Part shown: positions 17,841 to 27,206 of the stretch, piece by piece
How the letters are laid out: every line of letters starts with the position of its first letter
How positions within the stretch are numbered: the first letter of the stretch is position 1
Source of the DNA: Bradyrhizobium xenonodulans
GTDB taxonomy: Bacteria > Pseudomonadota > Alphaproteobacteria > Rhizobiales > Xanthobacteraceae
Length of the DNA stretch: 64,000 nucleotides
Direction: 5' to 3'
NCBI RefSeq assembly: GCF_027594865.1
Contig: NZ_CP089391.1
Coordinates: 1,332,501 to 1,396,500, forward strand
Program-made: the position numbers and the translations under genes
The notes under the pieces: generated by a model
What the model saw: the letters and a program-made list of their open reading frames with translations, nothing else
Told to the model about the DNA's origin: nothing
Database searches by the model: none

Positions 17841-19310
17841 TCAGCTCACATGCACCTTCGGCTTCTTGCCGCCGTTCCACTTGCCGTCCAGCGCGCGCTC
17901 GATCTGGGCGGCGAGTTGCAGCAGGAGGCCGTCATTGGCCTGCTTGGCGATCGCCTGGATGCCGAGCGGCAGGCCGTGCTCCTGCGCGGCCATCGGCATC
18001 GAGATCGCGGGCATGCCGCAGAGATTGGCGAGCGGGGTGAAGGCGAAGAAGCGCCAGAGATTGCCGAACCAGTCGAGCACATCGGGATTGTCGGAGATGG
18101 TGAGATATTCTCTTGTGCCGACCTTCGGCGTCGGCAGCGCGGTGATCGGCGTCAGGATCACGTCCCACTGCTCGAAGAACGCGCCGAAGCCGCGCGAGGT
18201 CGTATTGAATACGCCCTGCATCTTGGCGCGCTCGGCGAAGCTGGTATGCCGTCCGGCCTCCCAGATCCGGATGTTCATCGGCTCGATCAGATCTTCCGGC
18301 GGCTTGTCCAGTCCGCGCGCGGCGAGCATGTTGGAGATCACCACCGCAAAATTGCTGATGTAGCAGGTGGTCTGCGCCTCGAACGCAGCGCGGAAGTCGA
18401 GCTCGGGCAGCGCGTAATCGACGTGATGGCCGAGGCCTTCGAGGAAGCGGCCGGTCTTCTCCAGCTCGGCCGCGATCTCAGGCGTCGCGGTGTAGTCGCC
18501 CCATGTGTGCGACAGCGCGATGCGAAGTTTTGACGGATCGCGCTTGATCATCTCGGAATAGGGCTGCGCCGTGGTCCAGAACGGCATGAACTCGCCGGGC
18601 GCAGGACCGCGGGCGTGGTCGACGAAGGCGGCAGTGTCGCGCACCGAGCGCGACTGGCAGCCCTGGATCGAGACGAGACCGGTGAGGTCGGACATGTGCG
18701 GCGCCAGCGAGAACACGCCGCGCGAGACCTTCAGCCCGATATTGCCGTTGACCCCGGCGGGAATGCGGATCGAGCCGCCGCCGTCGGTGGCATGCGCGAT
18801 CGGCACCACGCCGGCGGCGACCATGGCCGCGCTGCCGGCAGATGAACCGCAGGTGGTGTAGTCGGTATTCCACGGATTGCGCGTCACATAGACGGCGGGA
18901 TTGTCGGCCGAGCTGCACACGCCGAATTCCGGCGTCGTGGTGCGGCCGATCAGATTCAGTCCCGCCTGGCGGAGCTTACCGGTCAGGAACGTGTCGGCGC
19001 CGGCGCGATTGCCGCGCATCAGCAGCGAGCCCATCTCCTGGAGCCGGCCCTTCATGGTCGGCCCGAGGTCCTTCATCAGGAAGGGCAGGCCGGCGAACGG
19101 GCCGGCGAGATTGGCGCCGTCCTTGGCGGGATCGGCGATCACGTCCTCGAACAGCTCGACCACGCCCGACAGCGCCGGATCGACCTTGGCGACGCCGGCG
19201 GCGGCCTGGCGCGCCAATTCCTTCGCCGTCAGATCGCCGTTACGGACGCGTGCCGCGAGGCCAACGCCATCGTGTTGCGCCCATTCATTCCAGCTCATCG
19301 GCAAAGTCAT
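17841..19310 (-). CDS. Amidase signature family hydrolase (NylA-like)
   Basis: A 489-residue amidase. The Ser-cisSer-Lys triad is visible: Lys80 in LMKDLG, cis-Ser157 in CGSSAGS, nucleophile Ser180 in GGGSIRIPAG. The length and the segment RNPWNTDYTTCGSS resemble 6-aminohexanoate cyclic dimer hydrolases and related amidases. It cleaves an amide of unknown substrate. The cyanuric acid hydrolase gene lies 128 bp upstream on the same strand, so a role in processing ring-opened ureido products can be proposed but not shown. The ATG at 19310 has AAGGGGAT upstream. Confidence 0.85.
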   Translation of the reverse strand: MTLPMSWNEWAQHDGVGLAARVRNGDLTAKELARQAAAGVAKVDPALSGVVELFEDVIADPAKDGANLAGPFAGLPFLMKDLGPTMKGRLQEMGSLLMRGNRAGADTFLTGKLRQAGLNLIGRTTTPEFGVCSSADNPAVYVTRNPWNTDYTTCGSSAGSAAMVAAGVVPIAHATDGGGSIRIPAGVNGNIGLKVSRGVFSLAPHMSDLTGLVSIQGCQSRSVRDTAAFVDHARGPAPGEFMPFWTTAQPYSEMIKRDPSKLRIALSHTWGDYTATPEIAAELEKTGRFLEGLGHHVDYALPELDFRAAFEAQTTCYISNFAVVISNMLAARGLDKPPEDLIEPMNIRIWEAGRHTSFAERAKMQGVFNTTSRGFGAFFEQWDVILTPITALPTPKVGTREYLTISDNPDVLDWFGNLWRFFAFTPLANLCGMPAISMPMAAQEHGLPLGIQAIAKQANDGLLLQLAAQIERALDGKWNGGKKPKVHVS

Positions 19311-19438
19311 GAAATCCAAATCCCCTTAAGGTGCGGCGTCACCTTTTTCGCAAGGGCCCGCGTTTATCAACTGAGCCGGTGCGAGGGGCAGGGTTGCGCC
19401 GGGCGGAGAGGTCGCGAGGCGCAGAAATTCCGGCCGTA

Positions 19439-20548
19439 TCAATCCGACAGTCGTGCGATGACTGCAACCGGCCCACCGCCGGCTGGCCCCTGGTGCTCGG
19501 CGCCACCGGAGACGTAGACCGCCCCGGTGCCGGCAAGGCCTGCGATCAGGCCGCCGACGGCGGCGCGGGCGTGGCGTGTCGAGCTGATGTCGGTATCTTC
19601 GAGCATGGTGTGACGGAAGCCGCGCACGCTGCCATCAGGCGAGGCCTCGGCCTTGGCGAAGATGTTGACGAGCTCCCGGCCCGCGGCGGTGTGTGGCGCA
19701 ACACCTAGCCCAACACTCTTCAGCGCCGACACCACCGCCGGGGCATCGATCGCGTCGTCCATCACGGCGTGTCCGATCTCGAACCTGCTTGCCGATGAAG
19801 CGGAGTTGCCGAGCACGATGACGACGTTGTGCATCAGCTCGATGCCGGACGAGGTCGAGGCGACCTTCGAGAACAGGTCGTAGCGGTGCAGCACGTCTTG
19901 ATCGCGGATGTCAGAGGCGATCTCGCCGAGCGGGACCGCAACGCCGAGCGCGGAGGCGCCGCGCGAATAGGCCATCGAGCTGTAGGCGCTGGTCGTGGCC
20001 GTCTTGTTGCCGCGCGCGCCCGCCGCCGCGACGCGATCGCTGGTGAGCAGCGGGCATTTGATCTGCGCGAAATGAACATCAGTGGGATCGGTGATGCCGG
20101 CGTCATCCATCGCGGTCTTGACGGCCTTCGCCGTCTCCGTGATCTGAGCGGAGCGGCCGAGCTCTTCAGGCAGGAAATCGCGCGTGTGCGCCATGCCGAT
20201 GCTCAGCCGCTTGCCGGACAGGCCTGCCGGCCGCTCGGCCTCGCCGCGCGTGAACACCGTGATATGCGGGCTGAGCACGCCCTCGGTGCCGCCCGACATC
20301 ACGAAGGCGATGCGCTGCTCGACTGCTTCCGCGGACAGATCAAGCCGCGGCGCCAGCGCCGTGCACAACGCCGCGACGGCATATTCCCGGGTGAAATCGT
20401 TGACGCCGCCATTGCCCTCGGTCTTGCCGAGGATGGCCAGGATCGATGTGGGATCGATCGCGCCGGAGTTGATCATGGCCATCAGGCCGGAGACGTCGCC
20501 AGGGCCGTTGGTGGCGACCTTGAAGACGCCGACCGATGTGGTGCGCAT
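19439..20548 (-). CDS. Ring-opening amidohydrolase, cyanuric acid hydrolase type
   Basis: A 369-residue protein of the AtzD/TrzD/barbiturase family, unique for its threefold internal repeat with three Lys-Ser pairs. All three are visible: Lys42 (ILGKTEGNG) with Ser85 (MSGGTEG); Lys164 (QIKCPLL) with a Ser in ASTSSGIEL; Lys299 (FAKAEA) with Ser347 (YVSGGAEHQG). Cyanuric acid hydrolases open the s-triazine ring to carboxybiuret; barbiturases act on barbiturate. The high similarity to the GKTEGNG/MSGGTEG/SGGAEHQG pattern favours cyanuric acid, though the two need a profile to separate. GAGGACC precedes the ATG. Confidence 0.9.
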   Translation of the reverse strand: MRTTSVGVFKVATNGPGDVSGLMAMINSGAIDPTSILAILGKTEGNGGVNDFTREYAVAALCTALAPRLDLSAEAVEQRIAFVMSGGTEGVLSPHITVFTRGEAERPAGLSGKRLSIGMAHTRDFLPEELGRSAQITETAKAVKTAMDDAGITDPTDVHFAQIKCPLLTSDRVAAAGARGNKTATTSAYSSMAYSRGASALGVAVPLGEIASDIRDQDVLHRYDLFSKVASTSSGIELMHNVVIVLGNSASSASRFEIGHAVMDDAIDAPAVVSALKSVGLGVAPHTAAGRELVNIFAKAEASPDGSVRGFRHTMLEDTDISSTRHARAAVGGLIAGLAGTGAVYVSGGAEHQGPAGGGPVAVIARLSD

Positions 20549-20796
20549 GACTGGTCCTCATATGCAGTTCGGTGGTCCGGCGGGTCCACCAGCCGTGGAA
20601 CAGCGGCCTCTGTCAAGCCACAAGCGGTGCGTTGGCACCCGCAAGATTGTGGCGAGATCGCATCGGTTCAACAAAAAATCCTCTGTCGACGGTTGCGCGC
20701 CGCACCTTGATGAATCAACCTCGGTTGGTCCATAAGCGGCGTCCCGCTGCCGGTGGTTCGCCCCCGCGTCGCGTGCTTGGATAGAGGGATTCTCGC

Positions 20797-23133
20797 GTGG
20801 CAAATATCAACCAGAAAATTGCGCAGGAGCTTGGGGTCCGGGCGGAGCAGGTCGAGGCGACGGTGACGCTGCTCGACGGCGGCGCCACGGTTCCCTTCAT
20901 CGCGCGCTACCGCAAGGAAGCGACCGGTGCGCTCGACGACGCGCAATTGCGCACCCTGGAGGAGCGCCTGGGTTACCTGCGCGAGCTCGAAGACCGCCGC
21001 AAGGCCATCCTCGAATCGGTTCGCGAGCAGGGCAAGCTCGATGCCGCGCTGGAAGCCTCGATTCTCGCCGCCGACAGCAAGGCGCGCCTCGAAGACATCT
21101 ATCTGCCGTTCAAGCCGAAGCGCCGCACCAAGGCCGAGATTGCCAAGGAAGCCGGCCTCGAGCCGCTCGCCAACCAGCTGTTGGCGGAGCCCGGCAACGA
21201 CCCGAAGGTCGTCGCCGAAGGTTTCATCAATGCCGAGAAGGGCGTTGCGGATGCCGCAGCCGCGCTCGACGGCGCCCGCGCCATCCTGGTCGAGCGCTTC
21301 GACGAGGACGCCGATTTGATCGGCGCGTTGCGCGAGGAGATGTGGACCAATGCGCGCATGGCTTCCAAGGTGCGCGACGGCAAGAAGACCGAGGGCGAGA
21401 AGTTCGCCGACTATTTCGAGTTCTCGGAGCCGCTGACCAAGCTGCCCTCGCACCGCATCCTCGCGATGTTCCGCGGCGAGAAGGAAGAGATCCTCGATCT
21501 CCAGATCCAGGCGGAGGCCGAAGCGCCGCCGCCGGGCGTGCCGAGCGCGTATGAATTGAAGATCATGAAGCGGTTCGGCATCGCCGACCTCAAGCGCGCC
21601 GGCGATCGCTGGCTGATCGACACCGTGCGCTGGGCCTGGCGCACCAAGATCCAGGTGCATCTGAACATCGACCTGCGCATGCGGCTGTGGAACGCGGCCG
21701 AGACCGAAGCTGTGCGCGTGTTCGCCTCCAATCTGCGCGACCTCCTGCTCGCCGCACCTGCCGGCACCCGCGTCACCATGGGTCTCGATCCCGGCTACCG
21801 CACCGGCGTCAAGGTCGCCGTCACTGACGCGACCGGCAAGGTCGTCGATACCGCCGTGATCTATCCGCACGAGCCGCAGCGGCAGTGGAACGAGTCGCTT
21901 GCGATCCTGGGCAAGCTGGCATTGAAGCATCGCGTCGAGCTGATTGCGATCGGCAACGGCACCGCCTCGCGCGAGACCGACAAGCTCGCCGGCGATCTCG
22001 TCAAGGGCCTCGCCGAGCTGAAGATGACCAAGATCGTGGTCTCGGAAGCCGGCGCGTCGGTCTATTCGGCCTCCGCCTTCGCCTCGGAGGAATTGCCGGG
22101 CCTCGACGTCACGCTGCGCGGCGCGGTCTCGATCGCGCGGCGGCTCCAGGATCCGCTCGCCGAGCTGGTCAAGATCGAACCCAAGGCGATCGGCGTCGGC
22201 CAGTATCAGCATGATCTCGGCCAGGCCAAGCTCGCCAAGTCGCTTGATGCCGTGGTCGAAGACTGCGTGAACGCGGTCGGCGTCGACGTCAACACCGCCT
22301 CGGCACCGCTGCTCGCCCGCGTGTCGGGCGTCGGCTCCGGCCTTGCCTCGAGCATCGTGGCGCACCGCGACGCCAACGGCCCGTTCAAGTCGCGCAAGGC
22401 GCTCAAGGAGGTGCCGCGGCTCGGGCCGAAAGCGTTCGAGCAATGCGCGGGCTTCCTGCGCATCCTCGGCGGCGAAGACCCGCTCGATGCCTCCGGCGTG
22501 CATCCGGAAGCCTATCCCGTGGTGCGCCGGATTCTCGCGGCCACCAAGAGCGACATCAAGGCGCTGATCGGCAGCAGCGAGATCGTGCGTACGCTGAAGC
22601 CGAAAGATTTCGTCGACGAGACGTTCGGTCTGCCGACCGTCACCGACATTCTGCGCGAGCTGGAAAAGCCCGGCCGCGATCCCCGCCCGGCGTTCAAGGC
22701 CGCCGTGTTCATGGAAGGCGTCGAGGAGATCAAGCACCTCAAGAAGGGCATGATCCTCGAGGGCACGGTGACCAACGTCGCCGCGTTCGGCGCCTTCGTC
22801 GACATCGGCGTGCACCAGGACGGCCTCGTGCACATTTCGGCGATGTCCAGGACCTACATCAAGGATCCGCGCGAGGTGGTGAAGCCCGGCGACATCGTCA
22901 AGGTGAAGGTGCTGGACTTCGAGGTCGCCCGCAAGCGCATCTCGCTGACGCTGCGCCTCGATGACGAGGTCGGTGCCAAGAAGGACGCCCCCGGCATGCA
23001 GCGCGACAACAGCGCGCGCAACCCCGCCCGCATGACCTCCTCGGCACCGCGCAAGGAGGAATCGTCCGGCGGCGGAGCGCTTGCCGAAGCGCTGCGCCGT
23101 GCCGCCGAAAAGAACAACGGCAAGCGGGCGTGA
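20797..23133 (+). CDS. tex: Tex family protein (transcription accessory, S1 RNA-binding)
   Basis: A 778-residue Tex homologue: N-terminal Tex domain ([27 protein letters not shown]), YqgF/RNase H-like domain with [16 protein letters not shown], helix-hairpin-helix motifs near residue 500, and an S1 domain about 648-716 ([26 protein letters not shown]). Tex binds nucleic acid and is related to eukaryotic Spt6. The start is GTG with AGAGGG 8 nt upstream. The last 50 residues are a low-complexity tail. A hairpin repeat immediately follows the stop. Confidence 0.96.
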   Translation: MANINQKIAQELGVRAEQVEATVTLLDGGATVPFIARYRKEATGALDDAQLRTLEERLGYLRELEDRRKAILESVREQGKLDAALEASILAADSKARLEDIYLPFKPKRRTKAEIAKEAGLEPLANQLLAEPGNDPKVVAEGFINAEKGVADAAAALDGARAILVERFDEDADLIGALREEMWTNARMASKVRDGKKTEGEKFADYFEFSEPLTKLPSHRILAMFRGEKEEILDLQIQAEAEAPPPGVPSAYELKIMKRFGIADLKRAGDRWLIDTVRWAWRTKIQVHLNIDLRMRLWNAAETEAVRVFASNLRDLLLAAPAGTRVTMGLDPGYRTGVKVAVTDATGKVVDTAVIYPHEPQRQWNESLAILGKLALKHRVELIAIGNGTASRETDKLAGDLVKGLAELKMTKIVVSEAGASVYSASAFASEELPGLDVTLRGAVSIARRLQDPLAELVKIEPKAIGVGQYQHDLGQAKLAKSLDAVVEDCVNAVGVDVNTASAPLLARVSGVGSGLASSIVAHRDANGPFKSRKALKEVPRLGPKAFEQCAGFLRILGGEDPLDASGVHPEAYPVVRRILAATKSDIKALIGSSEIVRTLKPKDFVDETFGLPTVTDILRELEKPGRDPRPAFKAAVFMEGVEEIKHLKKGMILEGTVTNVAAFGAFVDIGVHQDGLVHISAMSRTYIKDPREVVKPGDIVKVKVLDFEVARKRISLTLRLDDEVGAKKDAPGMQRDNSARNPARMTSSAPRKEESSGGGALAEALRRAAEKNNGKRA

Positions 23134-23141
23134 GGTCTTAA

Positions 23142-23338
23142 CCTCTCCCCGCCCTTCTGCGGGGAGAGGTCGGATCGCGTCAGCGATCCGGGTGAGGGGC
23201 AGGGCACTACGTTGCTGAGATGGAAGTCTATCCGGCGCGTAGGATGATTGCGCGCTGGACATCCGCCTCCAATTCAAATCGTCTTCGCGGACACAGCCCC
23301 TCACCCCACCCTCTCCCCGTAAGAACGGGGCGAGGGAG
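23142..23338. repeat. CCTCTCCC-type palindromic repeats filling the 338-bp gap after tex
   Basis: The gap 23134-23471 has no gene. It begins with a perfect stem CCTCTCCCCGC / GCGGGGAGAGG (23142-23152, 23159-23169), then GGATCGC/GCGATCC, and ends with an opposed CCTCACCCCACCCTCTCCCC element with a CCCCGT/ACGGGG stem. Similar elements lie at 48594-48711 and 52327-52491. The first hairpin could also end tex transcription. Confidence 0.75.
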
Positions 23339-23471
23339 CGATAGAGCTCCGCCTCCCTAACTTCCGCGTCAGAATCTGGCGCATTTGTAAGTTGAAGGAA
23401 AAAGCCCGTTCTCCTCATCTGGTCGTCCTCGTGCGGCGCGGAGACCGTCGCACGGCAAGGAGGATGCTTCG

Positions 23472-23945
23472 ATGAACAACAGGCTTCTCAAGGGCCTCAC
23501 CGCGGCGACGATCGCCGCTGTGATGGCGGTCGCTTCACCGGTGCTCGCCCGTGGCGGCGGCGGCGGCGGTGGCGGTCACGGCGGCGGCGGACATTTCGGC
23601 GGTGGCGGGCATTTCGGTGGCGGCGGCATGCATGCAGGCGGCTTCGGTGGCGGGATGCGCGGAGGCGGAATGCATGTCGGTGGCATGGGCGGCGCGCGCT
23701 TCGCCCATGTCGGTGGACCTGCCTTCGGCGGGGCGCGCTTCGCGCATGCGGCGATCGGGCCGCGCTTCGCCGGCGCAGGCTGGCACGGCCACCACGGCTT
23801 CCACCACCATCATTTCCGTCGTTTCGCCGTCTTCGGCGCGCCTTACTACGCCAATTATTACAACAATTACGACGACGGTTGCTGGCGCAGGAGCTTGACG
23901 CCCTATGGATGGCAATGGGTCAATGTGTGCGGAGACTACTGGTAG
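23472..23945 (+). CDS. Exported Gly/His-rich protein
   Basis: 157 residues with a classical signal peptide (basic N-terminus, hydrophobic core, cleavage after PVLA). The mature part is dominated by glycine, followed by a histidine stretch around HHGFHHHHF and a conserved-looking C-terminal GCWRRSLTP...NVCGDYW with two cysteines. A very good AAGGAGG site precedes the ATG. The histidines suggest metal binding, but surface structure is equally possible. The next genes on the strand are a two-component pair, which may control or sense the envelope. Confidence 0.75.
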   Translation: MNNRLLKGLTAATIAAVMAVASPVLARGGGGGGGGHGGGGHFGGGGHFGGGGMHAGGFGGGMRGGGMHVGGMGGARFAHVGGPAFGGARFAHAAIGPRFAGAGWHGHHGFHHHHFRRFAVFGAPYYANYYNNYDDGCWRRSLTPYGWQWVNVCGDYW

Positions 23946-24045
23946 TCGCATCGCCGTACCGCACCATTGTCGCGATCGCCATCGGGCTGTTCCGCCTCGC
24001 CCCGGAACGGGATAGTCTGGTGGCGATTGTCGCGCGGAGTTTTGC

Positions 24046-24738
24046 ATGACCGGAGGTCACCGCCGCATCCTGGTCGTCGAGGACGATCCGGAAACCGCAG
24101 GCCAGCTCGTCGAGGAACTGACTACCTCAGGCTATGAGGTCGACCTCGCCGCGACGGGGCGCGAGGCCCTGAGCCACGGCGCCGCCCGCGACTATGCCGT
24201 CATCACCATCGACCGCATGCTGCCCGACATCGACGGCATCACCGTGATGCGTCAGTTGCGCGACGACGGCATCGCGGCGCCGTTCCTGATCATCTCGGCG
24301 CTCGGCGAAGTCGATGACCGCGTACGCGGCCTGCGCGCCGGAGGCGACGATTATCTCGTCAAGCCGTTCTCCTTCGTCGAACTGCTGGCACGCCTGGAGG
24401 CACTTGGCCGCCGCAGCGAGACCGTCGCCAAGGAAACGATCCTGCGGGTCGGCGATCTCGCCATCGACCTGATCGCGCGCAATGCGAGCCGGCGTGGCCG
24501 GAAAATTCCCTTGCTGCCGCGCGAGTTTCAACTGCTCGAATATCTCGCCCGCAACGAGGGACGGGTCATCTCCCGTGCGATGCTGCTCCAGCATGTCTGG
24601 GACCTGCATTTCGATCCCTCCACCAACATCATCGACGTCTATGTCGGGCGCGTCCGCCGCAAGGTCGACGACGCCCAGGCCTATCCGCTGATCCACACCA
24701 TCCGCGGCATCGGATATTGCCTCCGTGCTCCTGGCTAA
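24046..24738 (+). CDS. OmpR-family response regulator
   Basis: A 230-residue regulator. The receiver domain has the acidic pair at EDD, phospho-acceptor Asp56 in TIDRMLPD and Lys in DYLVKPF. The C-terminal winged helix is complete (LLPREFQLLEYLARNEGRV, NIIDVYVGRVRRKVD, IRGIGYCLR). The histidine kinase gene overlaps its 3' end by 14 bp. Target genes cannot be read from sequence. Confidence 0.95.
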   Translation: MTGGHRRILVVEDDPETAGQLVEELTTSGYEVDLAATGREALSHGAARDYAVITIDRMLPDIDGITVMRQLRDDGIAAPFLIISALGEVDDRVRGLRAGGDDYLVKPFSFVELLARLEALGRRSETVAKETILRVGDLAIDLIARNASRRGRKIPLLPREFQLLEYLARNEGRVISRAMLLQHVWDLHFDPSTNIIDVYVGRVRRKVDDAQAYPLIHTIRGIGYCLRAPG

Positions 24739-25795
24739 GACGCTTCGCTCCTCGACCTTCCGCCTGGCGCTGATCGCGATCGCGGCGTTCGGTCTGATCG
24801 TCGTGGCGATCATGGCCTATGTCTATTTCGGCACGATCGCCTATGTGGAGAGCCGGGTCGGCGATGCCGGCGATCACAGCGGTTTTACCGCGATGATCGA
24901 GCTCGCGATGGCCGCGATTGCCGTCCTGATGCTGGTGCTGGCCGGGCTTGCGGCGGTGCTGGTGACGCGGCGAACGGTCGGGCGGATCGAGGAGATCAAC
25001 GCCACCAGCCGCGCCATCATGCTCTCCGGCCTCGACCGGCGCATTCCCCTGCGCGGCAGCCATGACGAATGGGACCGCGTGGCCGAGAACCTCAACCAGA
25101 TGCTCGACCGCATCGAGACGCTGATGGGCGAGGTCAAGCAGGTCAGCGACAATGTCGCCCATGATCTGCGCACCCCGCTGACGCGCATGCGCGGCCGGCT
25201 GGAGAAGGCCTATCACCACGAGCGCAACGGCGAGGCCGATGCCGGGCTGATCGGCGACACCATCGCCGATCTCGACGCCGTGCTCGGCATGTTCGCCTCC
25301 ATCACGCGGATCTCGGAGATCGAGACCCGCGCCCGGCGGAGCGCGTTTCGCGTGCTCGACCTCGCCGAGATCGCGGAGGAAGTCGTCGAGCTCTACGACG
25401 CTGCGGCTGAGCAAGTTGCGACGCGGCTCAGTCTTGCCGGCGACCGCGAGGTGGCGATCACGGGGGATCGCGACCTGCTGTTCGATGCCATCGCCAATCT
25501 CGTCGACAACGCAATCAAGCACGGCCGCGCCGGCGGGCAGGTGACGGTGACCTGCCGCAGCACCGATAGCGGCCCGGTGATCGAGATCGCCGACGACGGC
25601 GCCGGCATTCCAGCCGACCAGCGCGACCACGTTTTCAAACGATTCTACCGGCTCGAACAGAGCCGCTATACCCCGGGCAACGGCCTGGGCTTGAGTCTGG
25701 TCGCGGCCGTTGCCGGCCTCCATGGCGCCGGGATCGCGCTGCACGACAATGCGCCGGGCCTTACGGTCCGGCTCAGTTTTCCGGCGACCTCATAG
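24725..25795 (+). CDS. Sensor histidine kinase with minimal extracytoplasmic loop
   Basis: 356 residues. TM1 is about 15-39 and TM2 about 57-81, leaving only about 17 residues outside the membrane. HAMP follows (about 82-135), then HisKA with phospho-acceptor His146 (AHDLRTPLTR), and HATPase_c with N-box NLVDNAIKHG, DDGAGIP and GNGLGLSLV. Related kinases I know in this order usually carry a much larger periplasmic domain, so this one probably senses within the membrane or through a partner. Start GTG inside the regulator gene. Its stop overlaps the convergent LuxR-type gene. Confidence 0.92.
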   Translation: MLLAKTLRSSTFRLALIAIAAFGLIVVAIMAYVYFGTIAYVESRVGDAGDHSGFTAMIELAMAAIAVLMLVLAGLAAVLVTRRTVGRIEEINATSRAIMLSGLDRRIPLRGSHDEWDRVAENLNQMLDRIETLMGEVKQVSDNVAHDLRTPLTRMRGRLEKAYHHERNGEADAGLIGDTIADLDAVLGMFASITRISEIETRARRSAFRVLDLAEIAEEVVELYDAAAEQVATRLSLAGDREVAITGDRDLLFDAIANLVDNAIKHGRAGGQVTVTCRSTDSGPVIEIADDGAGIPADQRDHVFKRFYRLEQSRYTPGNGLGLSLVAAVAGLHGAGIALHDNAPGLTVRLSFPATS

Positions 25796-26161
25796 CTCGA
25801 TGACGCCGCGGCGCGCGGCATGCGCGACCGCATCGGTGCGGCCGGTGGCATCCAGCTTGTCGAGCAGCGAGCCGACGTGGAATTTCACGGTGTGCACGGA
25901 GATGCCGAGCTGGCGCGCGATCATCTTGTTGGAGGCGCCCTCGGCCATCAGCGCCAGCACGTCGAGCTCGCGCTGCGTCAGCGCGATGTCTTCAGGTCTG
26001 GCGCGCGGATCGCGGGCGATGATCGTCGCCGTGGCGGTCTCGCCGGGTGTGGCGAGGCGAAGCCCCGCGACACTGCCGAGCAGCGTCGCGAGGCGGTCGG
26101 CCAGCGCGGGATCGTCGATCTCCAGGGCGAGCACGACCTCGGGCGCGTTGTCCTCGCTCAC
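25790..26161 (-). CDS. Short LuxR-type (GerE) DNA-binding regulator
   Basis: A 123-residue protein. The C-terminal 65 residues are a clear LuxR helix-turn-helix (LTQRELDVLALMAEGASNKM, ISVHTVKFHVGSLLDKL). The N-terminal 55 residues look like a shortened receiver-like or orphan domain with no phospho-acceptor site. Its ATG overlaps the stop of the pseudo-HtrA gene by 4 bp (ATGA), so the two are translationally coupled. Convergent with the histidine kinase gene, with overlapping ends. Its activity is likely governed by protein contact rather than phosphorylation (inference). Confidence 0.85.
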   Translation of the reverse strand: MSEDNAPEVVLALEIDDPALADRLATLLGSVAGLRLATPGETATATIIARDPRARPEDIALTQRELDVLALMAEGASNKMIARQLGISVHTVKFHVGSLLDKLDATGRTDAVAHAARRGVIEL

Positions 26162-27024
26162 GCCTCCGGCCTCTCGCCGACCGTGACCTTGAAGCTGACA
26201 GGCTCGCCGCCACGGCGCGCCGCGACCTCGACCACCGCGCCGACGCTCGCCGGCCCCAGCGTCCGCGACAGCGCGCGTACGCCTGACAGTTTCTGGTCGT
26301 TGACCGCCACGATCACGTCGCCCTGGCGGATGCCGGCCGCGGCCGAGGGGCCGGCCTTGTCGACATTCATCACCATCGCGCCGACGCCGTCGTCGAGCCG
26401 CACCGGCTGGAGCCCGAGGCCGAGATAGCCGCGGGCGATGCGGCCGCGCGTCTCCAGCTGCGCCGCGACGCGCTCGATCGTCGCCGTCGGGATCACCAGC
26501 ACGCGCCGCGGGCCGAGCACGGCCATGCCGAAGGCGTCGCCCGATGCATCGAGCGCGAGGCCGCCCTGCTGGCTGAAGCGCAGCCGAACGTCGAGCTCGA
26601 TCCGCGCGTCGATGTCGCCGCCGCGCAAGGAACGCCAGCTGTTGCCTGATACCGACACCATGCCGAGCGCCGCGCTCGGCACGTCGCGATCGGTGGCGAC
26701 GACGACCGACAAGGTGCCGAGGGCGGGGACGGTCGCGGCCAGCTTGACCGGCGCGAGACCGGCATCCGTGCGCAGCAGCGCGATGTCGGTCGTATGGTCG
26801 CGGCCGGCGATGGTGGCGGTCGCTCGGCTGCCGTCGGGCAGGCTGATCTCGACGTCACCCTCGTCGGCCAGCGCCTCGTCGGCGGTGACGATCAGGCCGG
26901 GTTTCCAGACGAAGCCGGTGGCACGGGAGCGATGCGAGTGCACGGAGACGACGGACGGCGCGATGCGCGCCACGACATCCGCGAGCGCGGACGACAATGA
27001 GGTGAGAGGAGTGAAGTCGGTCAT
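26158..27024 (-). CDS. Inactive HtrA-like protein with PDZ domain (pseudo-protease)
   Basis: 288 residues with the HtrA plan: trypsin-like fold (about 10-185) and a PDZ domain (about 196-282, GYLGLGLQPV, GPSAAAGIRQGDVIVAVND). The catalytic triad is broken: the His position (TNxHV in DegP) reads TADEAL with Glu50; Asp80 is kept in TTDIALLR; the Ser position (GNSGG) reads SQQGG. There is no signal peptide or membrane segment, so it is predicted to be cytosolic, unlike DegP. It is the first gene of an operon with a LuxR regulator, overlapping by 4 bp. A binding or sensing role is likely. Confidence 0.85.
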   Translation of the reverse strand: MTDFTPLTSLSSALADVVARIAPSVVSVHSHRSRATGFVWKPGLIVTADEALADEGDVEISLPDGSRATATIAGRDHTTDIALLRTDAGLAPVKLAATVPALGTLSVVVATDRDVPSAALGMVSVSGNSWRSLRGGDIDARIELDVRLRFSQQGGLALDASGDAFGMAVLGPRRVLVIPTATIERVAAQLETRGRIARGYLGLGLQPVRLDDGVGAMVMNVDKAGPSAAAGIRQGDVIVAVNDQKLSGVRALSRTLGPASVGAVVEVAARRGGEPVSFKVTVGERPEA

Positions 27025-27206
27025 GGAAGGCTCCTTAAGCTATCCACAATCTGGGATGTCCCGGACAATTGTGAAACTGGCCGGGTGGCCAGTCCGCCGG
27101 AGGACCACGGCCCGACGAACATGTGATTGGGAGCCCCTCACGGGAACGTGTAGCAATCCCCAAATTGCGCCTTACGGTCCCAAACGTTTCTAGCGAGCCC
27201 CGACCG

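Noticed and set aside
19328..19345. AAGGTG/CACCTT hairpin followed by T residues
   Set aside because: It would terminate forward transcription, but both neighbouring genes are on the reverse strand. Chance is the simpler reading.
20668..23418. Very long open frame on the reverse strand opposite tex
   Set aside because: High-GC codon bias leaves long stop-free antisense frames. It has no recognisable domain and tex on the other strand is certain.
26158..27024. Active DegP-type protease
   Set aside because: The His and Ser of the triad are replaced and there is no export signal.
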